In this document: in pieces, positions 8,768-17,459 of the stretch
How the letters are laid out: each line of letters opens with the position of its first letter
How positions within the stretch are numbered: position 1 is the stretch's first letter
NCBI RefSeq assembly: GCF_014195505.1
Contig: NZ_JACIBV010000001.1
Span: forward strand, 5,518,001-5,582,000
Source of the DNA: Nonomuraea dietziae
GTDB lineage: Bacteria > Actinomycetota > Actinomycetes > Streptosporangiales > Streptosporangiaceae
DNA: 64,000 nt
Reading direction: 5' to 3'
Translations under genes and position numbers: made by a program
Notes under the pieces: generated by a model
The model's input: only the letters and a program-made list of their open reading frames with translations
What the model was told of the DNA's origin: nothing
Databases searched by the model: none

Positions 8768-9304
8768 TCAGGCCTCGACGCGGTCGATCGTCAGCGACTC
8801 GATGACGACGTCCTTGGCGGGACGGTCGTTGCGACCGGTCTCCACCCTGGCGATGGTGTCGACGACGTCCTGGCCCTCGATGACCTCACCGAAGATCGAG
8901 TGCTTGCGGTTGAGGTGCGGCTGCGGGCCCACGGTGATGAAGAACTGCGAGCCGTTGGTGCCCTTGCCGAAGCGGATGCCCGCGTTGGCCATGGCGAGCA
9001 GGTAGGGCTTGTTGAAGACGAGCTCGGGGTGGATCTCGTCGTCGAACTCGTAGCCGGGGCCGCCGATGCCCTGGCCGAGCGGGTCGCCACCCTGGATCAT
9101 GAATCCGGAGATGACGCGGTGGAAGATGGTGCCGTCGTAGTAGCGATCGGTGCTCTTCTCACCGGTGCCCGGGTGCGTCCACTCCTTGGTGCCCTCGGCG
9201 AGCTCCACGAAGTTACGGACCGTCTTCGGCGCCTTGTTCGGGAAGAGTTCGATCTTGATCAGACCATAGTTGGTCTGCATGTTCGCGATCAGCTTCTCAG
9301 CCAC
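8768..9304 (-). CDS. Cyclophilin-type peptidyl-prolyl cis-trans isomerase
   Basis: A 178-aa cytoplasmic cyclophilin without a signal peptide. It carries the family core IFHRVISGFMIQGGDP, the GTNGSQFFI segment and LNRKHSIFGEV, which form the proline-binding pocket. It speeds proline isomerisation in protein folding. The start is GTG 9304, giving MAEKLIANMQTN. Actinobacterial orthologues occupy the same site near rhomboid and crgA. Confidence 0.96.
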   Translation of the reverse strand: MAEKLIANMQTNYGLIKIELFPNKAPKTVRNFVELAEGTKEWTHPGTGEKSTDRYYDGTIFHRVISGFMIQGGDPLGQGIGGPGYEFDDEIHPELVFNKPYLLAMANAGIRFGKGTNGSQFFITVGPQPHLNRKHSIFGEVIEGQDVVDTIARVETGRNDRPAKDVVIESLTIDRVEA

Positions 9305-9463
9305 GAGACAGCTGCCCCCCTCTGTGCACAGGGTTGTTCTGTGATGGTTTGGATGTCACGGCCGATGGGGCCGTTCAAGCATCCTCCCACGGCTCGTCAT
9401 GATTGAGCCGCCTTGTACCGGGAAGGTCACGCTGCGGGGCCCCAAACGACTGGGGAGGTTGAC

Positions 9464-9964
9464 GTGTCCCTGACACTCAGAAAGCGCCGCATCGTGGTCG
9501 AAATGCCCGCGACGGTGATGGGCCGAATGAAGGCCCAGGCTATGCGAGCCGGAGATCGGCTCGTGCCGGTGGCGGACCAGGCCAAGGTGGCGGCCGCGCA
9601 CCGGATCGAGGACGCCCGTTACTGGGCGGCTCCCAAACTGGAGGGCGCCGCACACAGGGTCGAGGATCAGATCGCCCCTGCGGTCAGCGCGTTGCTGACC
9701 CAGGCGGCGAGCAGGATCGACCCGACACCGGCGAAGTCCCGCCGGTGGCCGACGCTCGTCCTTGTCACCGGTCTCGCGCTGGGCGCGGCCGGATACATGT
9801 TCTATCGGCGCAATGCCCAGCAGTGGACCGACCACATGAAGGACTCCGCCTCTGACGCCTCTCGCTGGGTCAGTGAACGAGCCGACCAGACAACGGACAA
9901 GGTCTCGTCGAACGCGGAGCAGGCGGCCGAAAAGGTCGACCAGGCCGCCAAGAAGATGTCCTGA
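9464..9964 (+). CDS. Hypothetical single-pass membrane protein
   Basis: A 166-aa protein starting at GTG 9464 with GGGAGG at 9453-9458. It has a charged N-terminal half rich in Ala, Arg and Lys, one membrane helix in the second half (LVLVTGLALGAAGYMFY), and an amphipathic C-terminal tail of Asp/Lys/Ala/Gln repeats (about 120-166) that looks coiled-coil or YtxH-like. Conserved family and function are not recognised. It stands alone, divergent from the cyclophilin, with a strong terminator 5 nt after its stop. Confidence 0.8.
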   Translation: MSLTLRKRRIVVEMPATVMGRMKAQAMRAGDRLVPVADQAKVAAAHRIEDARYWAAPKLEGAAHRVEDQIAPAVSALLTQAASRIDPTPAKSRRWPTLVLVTGLALGAAGYMFYRRNAQQWTDHMKDSASDASRWVSERADQTTDKVSSNAEQAAEKVDQAAKKMS

Positions 9965-9969
9965 CGGTT

Positions 9970-10002
9970 CAACGCGGCCGTGCCCGAGGCACGGCCGCGT
10001 TG
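9970..10002 (+). terminator. Hairpin terminator
   Basis: Perfect 15-bp stem (9970-9984 and 9988-10002) with a 3-nt loop, just after the stop of the 166-aa membrane protein. Confidence 0.85.
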
Positions 10003-10034
10003 ACCTATAACCAAGCGCTTGCTACAACCAGCGC

Positions 10035-11087
10035 ATGACCCTGTCACCGCTGGACGACCTACCGATCCACCAGGCCCCCGAGGTCATGCGGCATGTCGCT
10101 ACGTCAGATCGCAACTTCTACGATCGCTACTACTTCAACTGCCACCCTGGCTCCGACGAGCTCATGCTCATCGTCGGCATGGGGCAGTACCCCAACCTGG
10201 GCGTCACCGACGCCTTCGCCGTCGTACGGCACGCCCACCTGCACCGGGTCGTCCGAGCTTCGCGCGAGCTCGGACTCGACCGCATGGACACCGGGGTCGG
10301 CCCGTTCAGGATCGAGGTCCTCGAAGGGCTCAAACGGCTCAGGGTCGTGCTCGAACCGAACGAGCATGGCCTCTCCTTCGACCTGACCTGGACGGGCGCG
10401 ATCCCGGCGACGCTCGAGCCTCGGCACTTCGTCCGCTGGCAGGAGCGCGTGATCTTCGACTCCGTGCGGATGGCGCAGACGGGCCACTGGTCGGGCAGCA
10501 TCGTCCTCGACTCCCGGACCATCCCCGTCGACACCTGGATGGGAACCAGGGACCGCTCATGGGGCATCCGGCCGGTCGGCGAGCCCGAACCTCCCGGCAT
10601 CCAGGTGAAGAACCCCGGCACCTTCTACTGGCTCTACGCCCCCATGCAGTTCGAGGACCACGCCATCCTCTGCATCGTCCAGGAGGACGAGAAGGGGCGC
10701 AGGGTGCTGGAGGAAGCTGTCAGGGTGTGGTCGGACGGCAGGGAGGAGGAGTATCTCGGCCGTCCTGAGTACCACCCCGTCTACGCCCCCGGCACCCGCG
10801 ACGTCGTCGAGGCCACCATCACCATCGGGAAGATCGAGGTGCGCTGCACGCCGATCCTGCCCGTCCACCTGATGGTCGGCACCGGGTACGGCCTGGAGCC
10901 CGGCTGGAAGCACGGGATGTACCAGGGGAGCGAGCCCGTGGTCGAGGGGGTGACCTACACCTTGCCCGAGGACGCCGACCGCATGTGGGGCATGGTGGAC
11001 GCGGTCGGACGCTTCGAGTATGACGGGCAGGTCGGCCACGGGCTCTTCGAGTACTGGGCGCTCGGCCCGCACCCGTCCTTCACCTGA
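10035..11087 (+). CDS. Conserved actinobacterial protein of unknown function, calycin/CrtC-like
   Basis: A 350-aa cytoplasmic protein with many aromatic residues and alternating hydrophobic strands. The motif GTRDRSWGIRP at about residues 170-180 resembles that of lipocalin-fold proteins such as hydroxyneurosporene synthase/AttH and related actinobacterial DUF proteins. No signal peptide or membrane segment is seen. A calycin-like beta-barrel binding a hydrophobic ligand is a reasonable guess, not a demonstrated function. It is monocistronic, starts at ATG 10035 and lies between two terminated genes. Confidence 0.85.
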   Translation: MTLSPLDDLPIHQAPEVMRHVATSDRNFYDRYYFNCHPGSDELMLIVGMGQYPNLGVTDAFAVVRHAHLHRVVRASRELGLDRMDTGVGPFRIEVLEGLKRLRVVLEPNEHGLSFDLTWTGAIPATLEPRHFVRWQERVIFDSVRMAQTGHWSGSIVLDSRTIPVDTWMGTRDRSWGIRPVGEPEPPGIQVKNPGTFYWLYAPMQFEDHAILCIVQEDEKGRRVLEEAVRVWSDGREEEYLGRPEYHPVYAPGTRDVVEATITIGKIEVRCTPILPVHLMVGTGYGLEPGWKHGMYQGSEPVVEGVTYTLPEDADRMWGMVDAVGRFEYDGQVGHGLFEYWALGPHPSFT

Positions 11088-11121
11088 AGCCTGCCGTACT
11101 GGACCCCCGTGCCCTGTGCGG

Positions 11122-11559
11122 CTACTTGGCGGTGCAGGTGATGGTGACGGCCTGGGCCAGCTCCTTGCCGCCGGGGCCGTCGGCGGAGGGCTCGCCAGGG
11201 GCGGGAGCCACGCTGATGACGGTCGGGACGTCCTCGCCGCCGCCCTCGGCGTTCGGCTTGGCGGGCTGCGCCGGCACGGCGGCGACGGCGTCGGTGGTCT
11301 CGCTCCAGCGCTCCACGCTCTCGACGCCCTCGGGCTTGGTCACCTCGACCCCGGCGTCGTCCACCTTGACCGCGACCATGCTGCCCTTGATCCGGTGCGC
11401 GGGCACCGCCTGGGTGAAGTCGAAGGTCTTGCCGTCGCTGGTCACGCAGGTGCCCGCCTTGACGGGCGGCTCGTCGGAGGCGTTGGCCGAGCCCACGAGG
11501 CCACCGGCGAGCAGAAGGGCGGTCACGGCGCCCAGAGCGGCGATACGTCGCTTGAACAA
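11122..11559 (-). CDS. Secreted hypothetical protein divergent from a two-component system
   Basis: TTG at 11559 is chosen as the start: AAAGGAG lies 6 nt upstream of it, whereas the nearby ATG at 11565 directly abuts that ribosome site. The 145-aa product opens with FKRR and a hydrophobic signal segment ending at an Ala-X-Ala-like site (SANASDEPP). The mature part has two Cys (one near the N-terminus, one in the C-terminal TITCTAK) and an acidic Pro/Gly-rich middle. The family is unknown. It shares its upstream region with the response regulator and has a copy of the same repeat motif, so it is probably a target of that system. Confidence 0.75.
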   Translation of the reverse strand: MFKRRIAALGAVTALLLAGGLVGSANASDEPPVKAGTCVTSDGKTFDFTQAVPAHRIKGSMVAVKVDDAGVEVTKPEGVESVERWSETTDAVAAVPAQPAKPNAEGGGEDVPTVISVAPAPGEPSADGPGGKELAQAVTITCTAK

Positions 11560-11608
11560 TGTCATCTCCTTTGTTCGGGAAGGAACGCTCGCAGCCTGGC
11601 CCTCCGAA

Positions 11609-11658
11609 CCTGAAGGCACCCTGAAGGCGCCCGAAACGATCTTCAGGTTGGCTTTAGG
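11609..11658. promoter_or_regulatory. Mirrored 11-bp-spaced direct repeats, predicted response-regulator sites
   Basis: On the plus strand CTTCAGG (11641-11647) and CTTTAGG (11652-11658) lie 11 bp apart in front of the response regulator. On the minus strand the same motif appears twice, seen as CTGAAGGC at 11610-11617 and 11621-11628, again 11 bp apart, in front of the secreted-protein gene. Tandem half-sites with 11-bp period are typical of OmpR/PhoB-type regulators. Confidence 0.7.
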
Positions 11659-11675
11659 TGGCGTGAGGCACCCTG

Positions 11676-12353
11676 ATGGACGTGCGAGTGCTACTGGTCG
11701 AAGACGAGAAGAGGCTGGCCGACCTGGTCAAGGGCGGCCTGACCGGCGAGGGCTTCGCCGTCGACGTCGCCTACGACGGCCGTGACGGGCTGTGGATGGC
11801 CAAGGAGAACGACTACGACGTGATCGTCCTCGACGTCATGCTGCCCAGGCTGAACGGCTACGCGATCTGCTCGAAGCTCCGCGAGGCGGGCAACTGGACG
11901 CCCATCATGATGCTGACCGCCAAGGACGGCGTCTACGACGAGGCGGAGGCTCTCGACAACGGCGCCGACGACTACCTGGCCAAGCCGTTCTCCTACGTCG
12001 TGCTGCTGGCCAGGCTGCGCGCGCTGGTCAGGCGAGGGGGCAAGGAGCGCCCCGTGTCGCTCACCGTCGGCGACCTCACGATCGACCCGGCCGGACTGCG
12101 CTGCCGCAGGGGCGAGACGGAGATCGCGCTGACCCCCAAGGAGTTCGCGGTCCTGCACGGCCTGGCCCGCAGGCCCGGCGAGGTGGTCTCCAAGAGCGAG
12201 CTGCTCGCGCAGGCATGGGACTTCAGCTACGAGGGCGACCCCAACATCGTCGAGGTGTACATCAGCGCGCTGCGTCGCAAGATCGACCTGCCGTTCGGCA
12301 GGACGACGCTGGTGACCGTACGCGGCGCGGGCTACCGGCTGGAGGCGGCATGA
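11676..12353 (+). CDS. OmpR/PhoB-family response regulator
   Basis: A 225-aa regulator. The receiver domain has the acidic pair at 10-11, phosphoacceptor Asp53 and Lys103. The C-terminal winged helix ends in the usual VRGAGYRL. ATG 11676 gives MDVRVLLVEDE; GTG 11682 is an alternative. The histidine kinase gene overlaps its stop (ATGA), so the pair is co-translated. The signal is unknown; the divergent secreted protein and downstream Rieske protein hint at an envelope or redox theme. Confidence 0.95.
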   Translation: MDVRVLLVEDEKRLADLVKGGLTGEGFAVDVAYDGRDGLWMAKENDYDVIVLDVMLPRLNGYAICSKLREAGNWTPIMMLTAKDGVYDEAEALDNGADDYLAKPFSYVVLLARLRALVRRGGKERPVSLTVGDLTIDPAGLRCRRGETEIALTPKEFAVLHGLARRPGEVVSKSELLAQAWDFSYEGDPNIVEVYISALRRKIDLPFGRTTLVTVRGAGYRLEAA

Positions 12354-13588
12354 ACGTACGGCTTCGCGCCACGATCGCGGCCACGATCGTCGTGGCCGTC
12401 GCGCTCGGCATCGCGGCGGCGGTCCTGGTCTCGTCGCTCAAGGGCAGCCTGGAACGCAGCGCGAACGCCGAGGCGGCCAGGAAGGTGGTCTCGGCGGTGC
12501 CGATAGCCGTCGAGGCGGTGCCCGCGCAGCAGGCCACGCGCACCACGGTCGCCACGGACCCCGACGTGCAGCTCGTCAACGCGGCCACCACACGCGCCGC
12601 GATCCCCTGGCAGACGACCGACGACTTCGCGGTGGCCACCATGGACGTCGCCACGAAGGCGGGCACGGTCACCGTGTGGGGTCGCGCCTCGCTGGCGGGG
12701 GCCGAGGAGGCGCTCGCCACGTTGAACGGCCTCCTGCTGCCGGGCGTGCCCCTCCTGCTCGCGGTGGTGGCAGGGATGACGTGGTTCTCCGTCGGCAGGG
12801 CGCTGGCCCCCGTGGCGGCCATCAGGACCAAGGTGGCCGACATCACCGCCCGCGACCTGCACCAGCGCGTGCCCGTCCCCGACTCGGGCGACGAGATCGC
12901 CAAGCTGGCCACCACCGTGAACGGCACGCTCGACCGGCTGGAGACGGCGGTCGAGCGGCACAAGAGGTTCGTCGCCGACGCCGCGCACGAGCTGCGCAGC
13001 CCGATCGCGACGCTCAGGGCGAGGCTGGAGCTGGCCCCTCCCACGGAGGACACCACCGAGGCGCTCGCCGACCTCGCGCGCCTCCAGGCGCTCGCGGGCG
13101 ACCTGCTCCTGCTGGCCAGGCTCGACGCGGGCGAGCCGCTCAGGACAGAGGAGCTCGACCTCGGCCAGGTCGCGGCCGAGGAGTCGGCGCGGCCGGGCAA
13201 GTCCGTGGTGATGGACATCAGCCCCGACGTGGTGATCAGCGGCTCGCGCGGTCACCTCTCCCGCCTGGTCGTCAACCTCGTGGACAACGCCGTACGGCAC
13301 GCCGCCACCACCGTCGAGGTCCGCGTGTACGAGAAGGACGGCGAGGCCGTCCTCGAGGTGCTCGACGACGGGCCAGGGATCCCTCACGAGCACAGGGAGG
13401 CGGTCTTCGACCGCTTCACCAGGCTGGACGAGGCGAGGGCGAGGGACGGCGGCGGCGTCGGCCTCGGCCTGCCGATCGCCAGGGACATCGCGACCCTGCA
13501 CGGCGGGACGCTGGCCGTACAGGACGGGGGGCTCGTCGCGAGGTTCCCGATGAACCGGACGGCTCCCGCATACGTGAAGCCACTGTGA
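12350..13588 (+). CDS. Sensor histidine kinase
   Basis: A 412-aa HAMP-containing kinase. It has an N-terminal membrane helix (about 8-28), a short extracytoplasmic domain (about 30-125), a second helix (126-148), a HAMP domain, and the dimerisation/phosphoacceptor helix with His213 in AAHELRSPIA. The ATPase domain shows NLVDNAVRHA, DDGPGIP and GVGLGLPIA. The true start is ATG 12350, overlapping the regulator stop; an open frame upstream of it is an artefact of the GC-rich alternative frame. The sensor domain is not recognisable. Confidence 0.95.
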   Translation: MNVRLRATIAATIVVAVALGIAAAVLVSSLKGSLERSANAEAARKVVSAVPIAVEAVPAQQATRTTVATDPDVQLVNAATTRAAIPWQTTDDFAVATMDVATKAGTVTVWGRASLAGAEEALATLNGLLLPGVPLLLAVVAGMTWFSVGRALAPVAAIRTKVADITARDLHQRVPVPDSGDEIAKLATTVNGTLDRLETAVERHKRFVADAAHELRSPIATLRARLELAPPTEDTTEALADLARLQALAGDLLLLARLDAGEPLRTEELDLGQVAAEESARPGKSVVMDISPDVVISGSRGHLSRLVVNLVDNAVRHAATTVEVRVYEKDGEAVLEVLDDGPGIPHEHREAVFDRFTRLDEARARDGGGVGLGLPIARDIATLHGGTLAVQDGGLVARFPMNRTAPAYVKPL

Positions 13589-13598
13589 GGAGGCCAGC

Positions 13599-13973
13599 AT
13601 GATCACACGTCGGGCACTGATCATCAGAGGTGGCGTCACGGGGGCGGGAGCGTTGTTCCTGTGGGCCAGTCCCGCGGAGGCGGCGGCGGGACCGGTCCTG
13701 AGCAAGACCAGGACGATCCCCGTCGGAGGCGGGAAGATCCTGAGGGGCAAGTACGTGGTGACCCAGCCGACCAAGGGCACGTTCAGGGCGTTCAGCGCCG
13801 TCTGCACGCATCAGGGGTGCACGGTGGCGAGCGTCAGCGGCGGCACGATCAACTGTCCCTGCCACGGCAGCAAGTTCAGCATCACGACGGGCGCGGTGGT
13901 CAACGGACCCGCCAAGCGGGCGCTGGCCCGCAGGAGGATCAGGGTCTCGAAGGGCGTGATCAGGCTGGCGTAG
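13599..13973 (+). CDS. Secreted Rieske [2Fe-2S] protein
   Basis: A 124-aa protein with a twin-arginine-like start (TRRALIIRGG) and a hydrophobic export segment ending at SPAEAAA. The mature domain carries both Rieske boxes: CTHQGC (Cys69, His71, Cys74) and CPCHGS (Cys86, Cys88, His89). Such short stand-alone Rieske proteins are electron carriers of unknown partner in actinobacteria. It follows the kinase by 10 nt and probably belongs to that operon. Its end overlaps the convergent 102-aa gene by 14 nt. Confidence 0.93.
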   Translation: MITRRALIIRGGVTGAGALFLWASPAEAAAGPVLSKTRTIPVGGGKILRGKYVVTQPTKGTFRAFSAVCTHQGCTVASVSGGTINCPCHGSKFSITTGAVVNGPAKRALARRRIRVSKGVIRLA

Positions 13974-14268
13974 ACGGCGGCAGGCGAAGGGAGGCCAGCC
14001 CCCTGTGGAAGGCCTCCCTCGTCGCCTCCTCGTAGCTGATGAAGAACTGGTTCGCCAGCGGTACGGCCCAGCGCATCCACTCGGCCACGTTGTAGACGCG
14101 GTGGACGACCAGGGCGCCCCTGGGATGCGGCTCGACGGACCACTCGCCCCTGTACCACCAGCCGCCCTGGTGTGCCAGCTCTCCGCCGAGAGTCTTCCTG
14201 AGCTCTCGCTCGACGTCATCGGCCGACGCCTCGACCACGGCGGAGACCTCGGTGATCAGTTTTCTCAC
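13960..14268 (-). CDS. Hypothetical protein, possible SRPBCC-like
   Basis: A 102-aa protein starting at GTG 14268, which overlaps the stop of the PadR-like frame (GTGA). It is rich in Trp, Arg and aromatic residues (GGWWYRGEWSVEPHPRG, YNVAEWMRW) in a pattern of strands and a C-terminal helix, reminiscent of START/SRPBCC hydrophobic-ligand proteins. It has no signal peptide. Co-translation with a PadR regulator suggests joint control. The fold assignment is tentative. Confidence 0.75.
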   Translation of the reverse strand: MRKLITEVSAVVEASADDVERELRKTLGGELAHQGGWWYRGEWSVEPHPRGALVVHRVYNVAEWMRWAVPLANQFFISYEEATREAFHRGLASLRLPPSTPA

Positions 14269-14866
14269 GGTGCACTCATCCCGTCCAGGAGCGCCCTTCT
14301 GGTCGCAAGCGGCCAGTCGAGCATCCCCCCGTCGATTCTGTCGATCAGGCCGCGCACCCAGGCCAGTTCCGCCTCCTGGAGCGTCTGCGGGCAGTCCAGT
14401 TCCAGGGTGAGCACCTCGGGCAGGCCGCTCTCGGCCAGGGCCCTGCGGTGGCTCGCCAGCCCCGCGACGGACCCTTCGAGGGTGGCCGCCCTGGTGCGCA
14501 GCGCCCTCTTCGCCTCGGCCGGTGGAAGGCAGCCGATCAGCGACAGAGCGGCCACGAAGGCTCTCCTGTCCGCGTCGGGCTGCTCCAAGCAGCCTGCGCA
14601 GCCGGCTGGAGAGCTCGACACGACCCTCCTCGGTGATCTCGTTGACCGTGCGCTCGGGGTCTGCGGCCCTCGCGGGTGGTCTCGACCGGCACGATGAGCT
14701 CCTCCTTCGCCAGCCGTTCGACCGCGTGGTAGAGGCTTCTCGGCAGCCCCGTCACGTAGTCCTTGTGCGTGTCGACGATGAAGCGGTGGAGCTCGTAGGG
14801 GTGGCCGGCCCGCACCGCGAGCATGGCCAACACGGTCAGGCCGGCCAGATCGTGGCCTCGCGCCAT
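14265..14866 (-). pseudogene. PadR-family transcriptional regulator with two frameshifts
   Basis: From ATG 14866 (AGGAGG just upstream) the product begins with a clear PadR winged-helix (MARGHDLAGLTVLAML, then YHAVERLAKEELIVPVETT). The frame then breaks at a run of four G at 14656-14659, and breaks again at 14587-14588. Removing one base at each site restores a continuous PadR protein: the linking segment ERTVNEITEEGRVEL and then EQPDADRRAF through to the stop at 14265. Both breaks are single-base insertions, one in a homopolymer, so sequencing error is possible. If real, the regulator is inactive. The downstream gene is translationally coupled to it. Confidence 0.8.
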
Positions 14867-15105
14867 GATGCTTCCTCCTATATTGCAGAATGCACTAAGG
14901 CTATGCCGCAGGCAACCCCCGTGTGTCTTCCGGCCGGGTCGGCGCGGAGAAGGTCGAACGGCTGGTTGGGCCGTGGCAGGACCGTCCTGCACGAGCGGGT
15001 CTGTCGTGGCGGCGCTGCGCACGCCGAGCAGGTCACCGATTCCGGTGAGGTCCGGCAGGGGCCGCACACCTGGGGTGACGCTCACCGACCCTCAGGGCAA
15101 CCGCG

Positions 15106-15882
15106 TCAGCCGACCTCGTCGAGCTGGAGGAAGGCTCGTTCGAGCGCCTGCGGGTAGGGGATCTGTGAGATCAGGTCGCGCAGGCCCTCGACGTGCGCGC
15201 GTCGCGCCAGGTCGGCGGTCGTGGCCAGCTCGCCCAGCTGCGCGGTCACGAAGGCGCGGTCCACCACCGCGCCGTGCCCCGGGACGATCACCGGCTCGGG
15301 CAGGTCGGCCAGCATGGCCGTCAGCGTGCCTGGCCAGTCAAGGGGGTAGCCGTCGTCGAAGGCGGGCGGCGCGCCCTCCTCCACCAGGTCGCCCGCGAAG
15401 ATCACTCCAGCGTCGGGGACGTGCACGACGATGTCGTTGTCGGTGTGCCCCCTGCCGAAGTAGCGCAGGTGCACGGGCCTGCCGCCGATGTCGAGGGTCG
15501 CCCTGTCGGTGAAGGTGTGGTCGGGGGCCACGATCTCCACGTCGGCGGCCTCAGGCTCCCTGCCCGCCGCCACCCTGTCGCGCACCGCCTCGCCGTCCTT
15601 CTCGATCTCCTCGGCGGCCCTCGCGTGGGCCCAGATCTCGGCGGGGACGAACATCGCGTTGCCGAAGTAGTGGTCGAAGTGGGCGTGGCTGTTGACGACC
15701 GTCCAGGGGTCGGGTGTGATCCTCCTGATCGCCGCGACCAGGTCGCTCGCCCTTCGCGCCGTCTCCCTGGTGTCGAGGACCAGGCAGTGACCGTCGCCCA
15801 CGACCAGGCCGACGTTCAGGTCATAGGACTCGTGCCGCCTGACGAAGACCCGATCCCCCACCTCGTGCCACTGTTCGCTCAT
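15106..15882 (-). CDS. Metallo-beta-lactamase-fold hydrolase
   Basis: A 258-aa cytoplasmic protein. The metal-binding motif is NSHAHFDHYFGN, followed by a GRGHTDNDIVV strand with a His ligand, FAGDLVEEG with the bridging Asp, and VIVPGHGAVVD. This fits the class-B-lactamase/glyoxalase II superfamily, in the branch used by many actinobacterial MBL hydrolases with a substrate-release loop. ATG 15882 is preceded by GGGGG. Substrate unknown. It is divergent from the DUF3800 gene. Confidence 0.9.
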   Translation of the reverse strand: MSEQWHEVGDRVFVRRHESYDLNVGLVVGDGHCLVLDTRETARRASDLVAAIRRITPDPWTVVNSHAHFDHYFGNAMFVPAEIWAHARAAEEIEKDGEAVRDRVAAGREPEAADVEIVAPDHTFTDRATLDIGGRPVHLRYFGRGHTDNDIVVHVPDAGVIFAGDLVEEGAPPAFDDGYPLDWPGTLTAMLADLPEPVIVPGHGAVVDRAFVTAQLGELATTADLARRAHVEGLRDLISQIPYPQALERAFLQLDEVG

Positions 15883-15986
15883 GCCCCCATTTTGACGGAC
15901 CCCGACGCCAGGTAATCCGCTTGAGGGCCTTGCTGTGCTTTGCGACACTTGTCAGCCAGTTGCTCCCCTCCCGAGGGAATTGGACC

Positions 15987-16961
15987 GTGACTCGATCACC
16001 GACCGAGATCGCCTGCGACGAGTCCGGCTCCGAGGGCGAGAAGCTCATCGGCGGCAACACGACCGTCTTCGCGCACGCCAGCCTCAGGCTGACGGAGGAG
16101 TCGGCGGCGGAGTGCATCCAGGAGATCCGGAACAGGGCGCCTTCTCCGACTTTGGAGTACAAGTCCAGCATCATCCGCCGCAGCAAGCATCGGCACGCCC
16201 TCAAGTGGCTGCTCGGTTCGTCGAGCCCGCTTCACGGCGAGGCGCACGTGTTCCTCATCGACAAGACCTTCCACGTCGTGGGGAGGATCGTCGACCTGTT
16301 CGCCGAGGACGGCACGTCCATGGCTGCCGCTCTCTATCGCGACGGCGAGCAGGCGTTCGGACCCGAGCGGTGGACGGCCTTTCTCCAGGCGTTCAACGAG
16401 CTGCTGCGCGCCAGGAACGGCCGCGGTTCGAGCGTGTCAGTCGACATGGCCTTCGGGCTGGTCGACGCCCTGCGCCTGCACGGCGCGGGCGGGCTAGCCG
16501 GACACATCATGGAGCTGCTCTCGCAGGCCAGGCCGAGGATGGAGTCCTACAGGACACGCCTCGTGGCCGACCCGGCGATGATTCCCGCGCTCGACCTGCT
16601 GGTCCCCGCCATCGTCCAGGCCGTCCTCCACTGGGGTGAGGGCGTGCGGCCCGTCTCCGTCGTCCACGACCGGCAGACCCTGCTGACCGACGCCCGCATC
16701 GCCCAGCTGAAGGAGATCCTCTCCGCCACGCCCGAGGCCCGGCTGAGCGGGATGAGGCTCGTCGACTCCCGTCTGGACGCCCGGGTCCAGGTCGCCGACC
16801 TGCTCGCGGGGGCGGCGCGGCAGATAGCGGAGGACGAGCTCGACGGACGGGGCGACGAGGAGCTCATCGCGCTGCTGCGTCCGTATGTGGACGCGTCCTC
16901 CATCTGGGGGGACGAGCGGAGCTGGTCTTCGCTGGGCCCTGTGCCCTCCGCCCGTCCGTGA
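15987..16961 (+). CDS. DUF3800 domain protein (putative RNase H-fold nuclease)
   Basis: A 324-aa protein from GTG 15987 with GAGGGA 9 nt upstream. It starts with the DUF3800 hallmark CDESGSEG near residue 10, has a helical centre, and ends with the second conserved acidic segment QVADLLAGAARQIAEDEL. DUF3800 proteins have an RNase H-like fold with a catalytic DE pair and are often found in defence or mobile contexts; enzymatic activity here is inference. An upstream frame extension to 15921 lacks family similarity. No partner gene is apparent. Confidence 0.85.
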   Translation: MTRSPTEIACDESGSEGEKLIGGNTTVFAHASLRLTEESAAECIQEIRNRAPSPTLEYKSSIIRRSKHRHALKWLLGSSSPLHGEAHVFLIDKTFHVVGRIVDLFAEDGTSMAAALYRDGEQAFGPERWTAFLQAFNELLRARNGRGSSVSVDMAFGLVDALRLHGAGGLAGHIMELLSQARPRMESYRTRLVADPAMIPALDLLVPAIVQAVLHWGEGVRPVSVVHDRQTLLTDARIAQLKEILSATPEARLSGMRLVDSRLDARVQVADLLAGAARQIAEDELDGRGDEELIALLRPYVDASSIWGDERSWSSLGPVPSARP

Positions 16962-17016
16962 GGCGGGCCACCCCACGGCGCGATGATGGACACCCCCATC
17001 AGACGAAGGCGGCACA

Positions 17017-17256
17017 GTGGACTTCACGGTCACATACGAACCCACTCCCGACGAGGTGGCGCGCGCACTCGCCCAGGTCCTCAAGCGGCAGCTCAGACTC
17101 ACCTCCCTGGTGCTGCCGTCGGTGCTGGCCGTGTCGGGCCTCGTCTGCCTCGCGGTCGGCAGCACCGGCCCCGGTGTGGGCATGCTCGCAGGGGCGGTCG
17201 TCTTCCCCCTGCTGCTGACCTGGTCGATCGCCACGCCCGCAGCCTCCGGACCGTGA
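17017..17256 (+). CDS. Small membrane protein resembling the N-terminus of YcxB-like proteins
   Basis: A 79-aa frame from GTG 17017. The start (MDFTVTYEPTPDEVARAL) and two hydrophobic helices (about 30-50 and 52-72) match the beginning of YcxB-family proteins, which run to about 170 aa with a C-terminal domain. That domain is absent: the frame stops after the second helix and the next 160 bp show no continuation. It is either a naturally short protein or a truncated one. Confidence 0.6.
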   Translation: MDFTVTYEPTPDEVARALAQVLKRQLRLTSLVLPSVLAVSGLVCLAVGSTGPGVGMLAGAVVFPLLLTWSIATPAASGP

Positions 17257-17419
17257 TCCCCGGTGAAGTACCGATCGAAGATCACCGAGAATCACTCGGA
17301 CGCGTCGCGGAACCTCTCGGTGATCGGACGCGTCGGTCGTCCCCTCGGGCGTACGTAGGGGAGGGATGTGGGTCAGCGCCCTCGAGATGTGGTCCCGCAC
17401 CTTCTTCACGCTCAGGGGA

Positions 17420-17453
17420 AGGACGGCCCCGCCCGGTGGGGCGGGGCCGTCCT
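17420..17453. terminator. Bidirectional hairpin terminator
   Basis: Perfect 15-bp stem (17420-17434 and 17439-17453) with a 4-nt loop, 6 nt beyond the stop of the EF-G paralogue on the minus strand. It can also end transcription coming from the small membrane gene. Confidence 0.85.
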
Positions 17454-17459
17454 CGGGTT

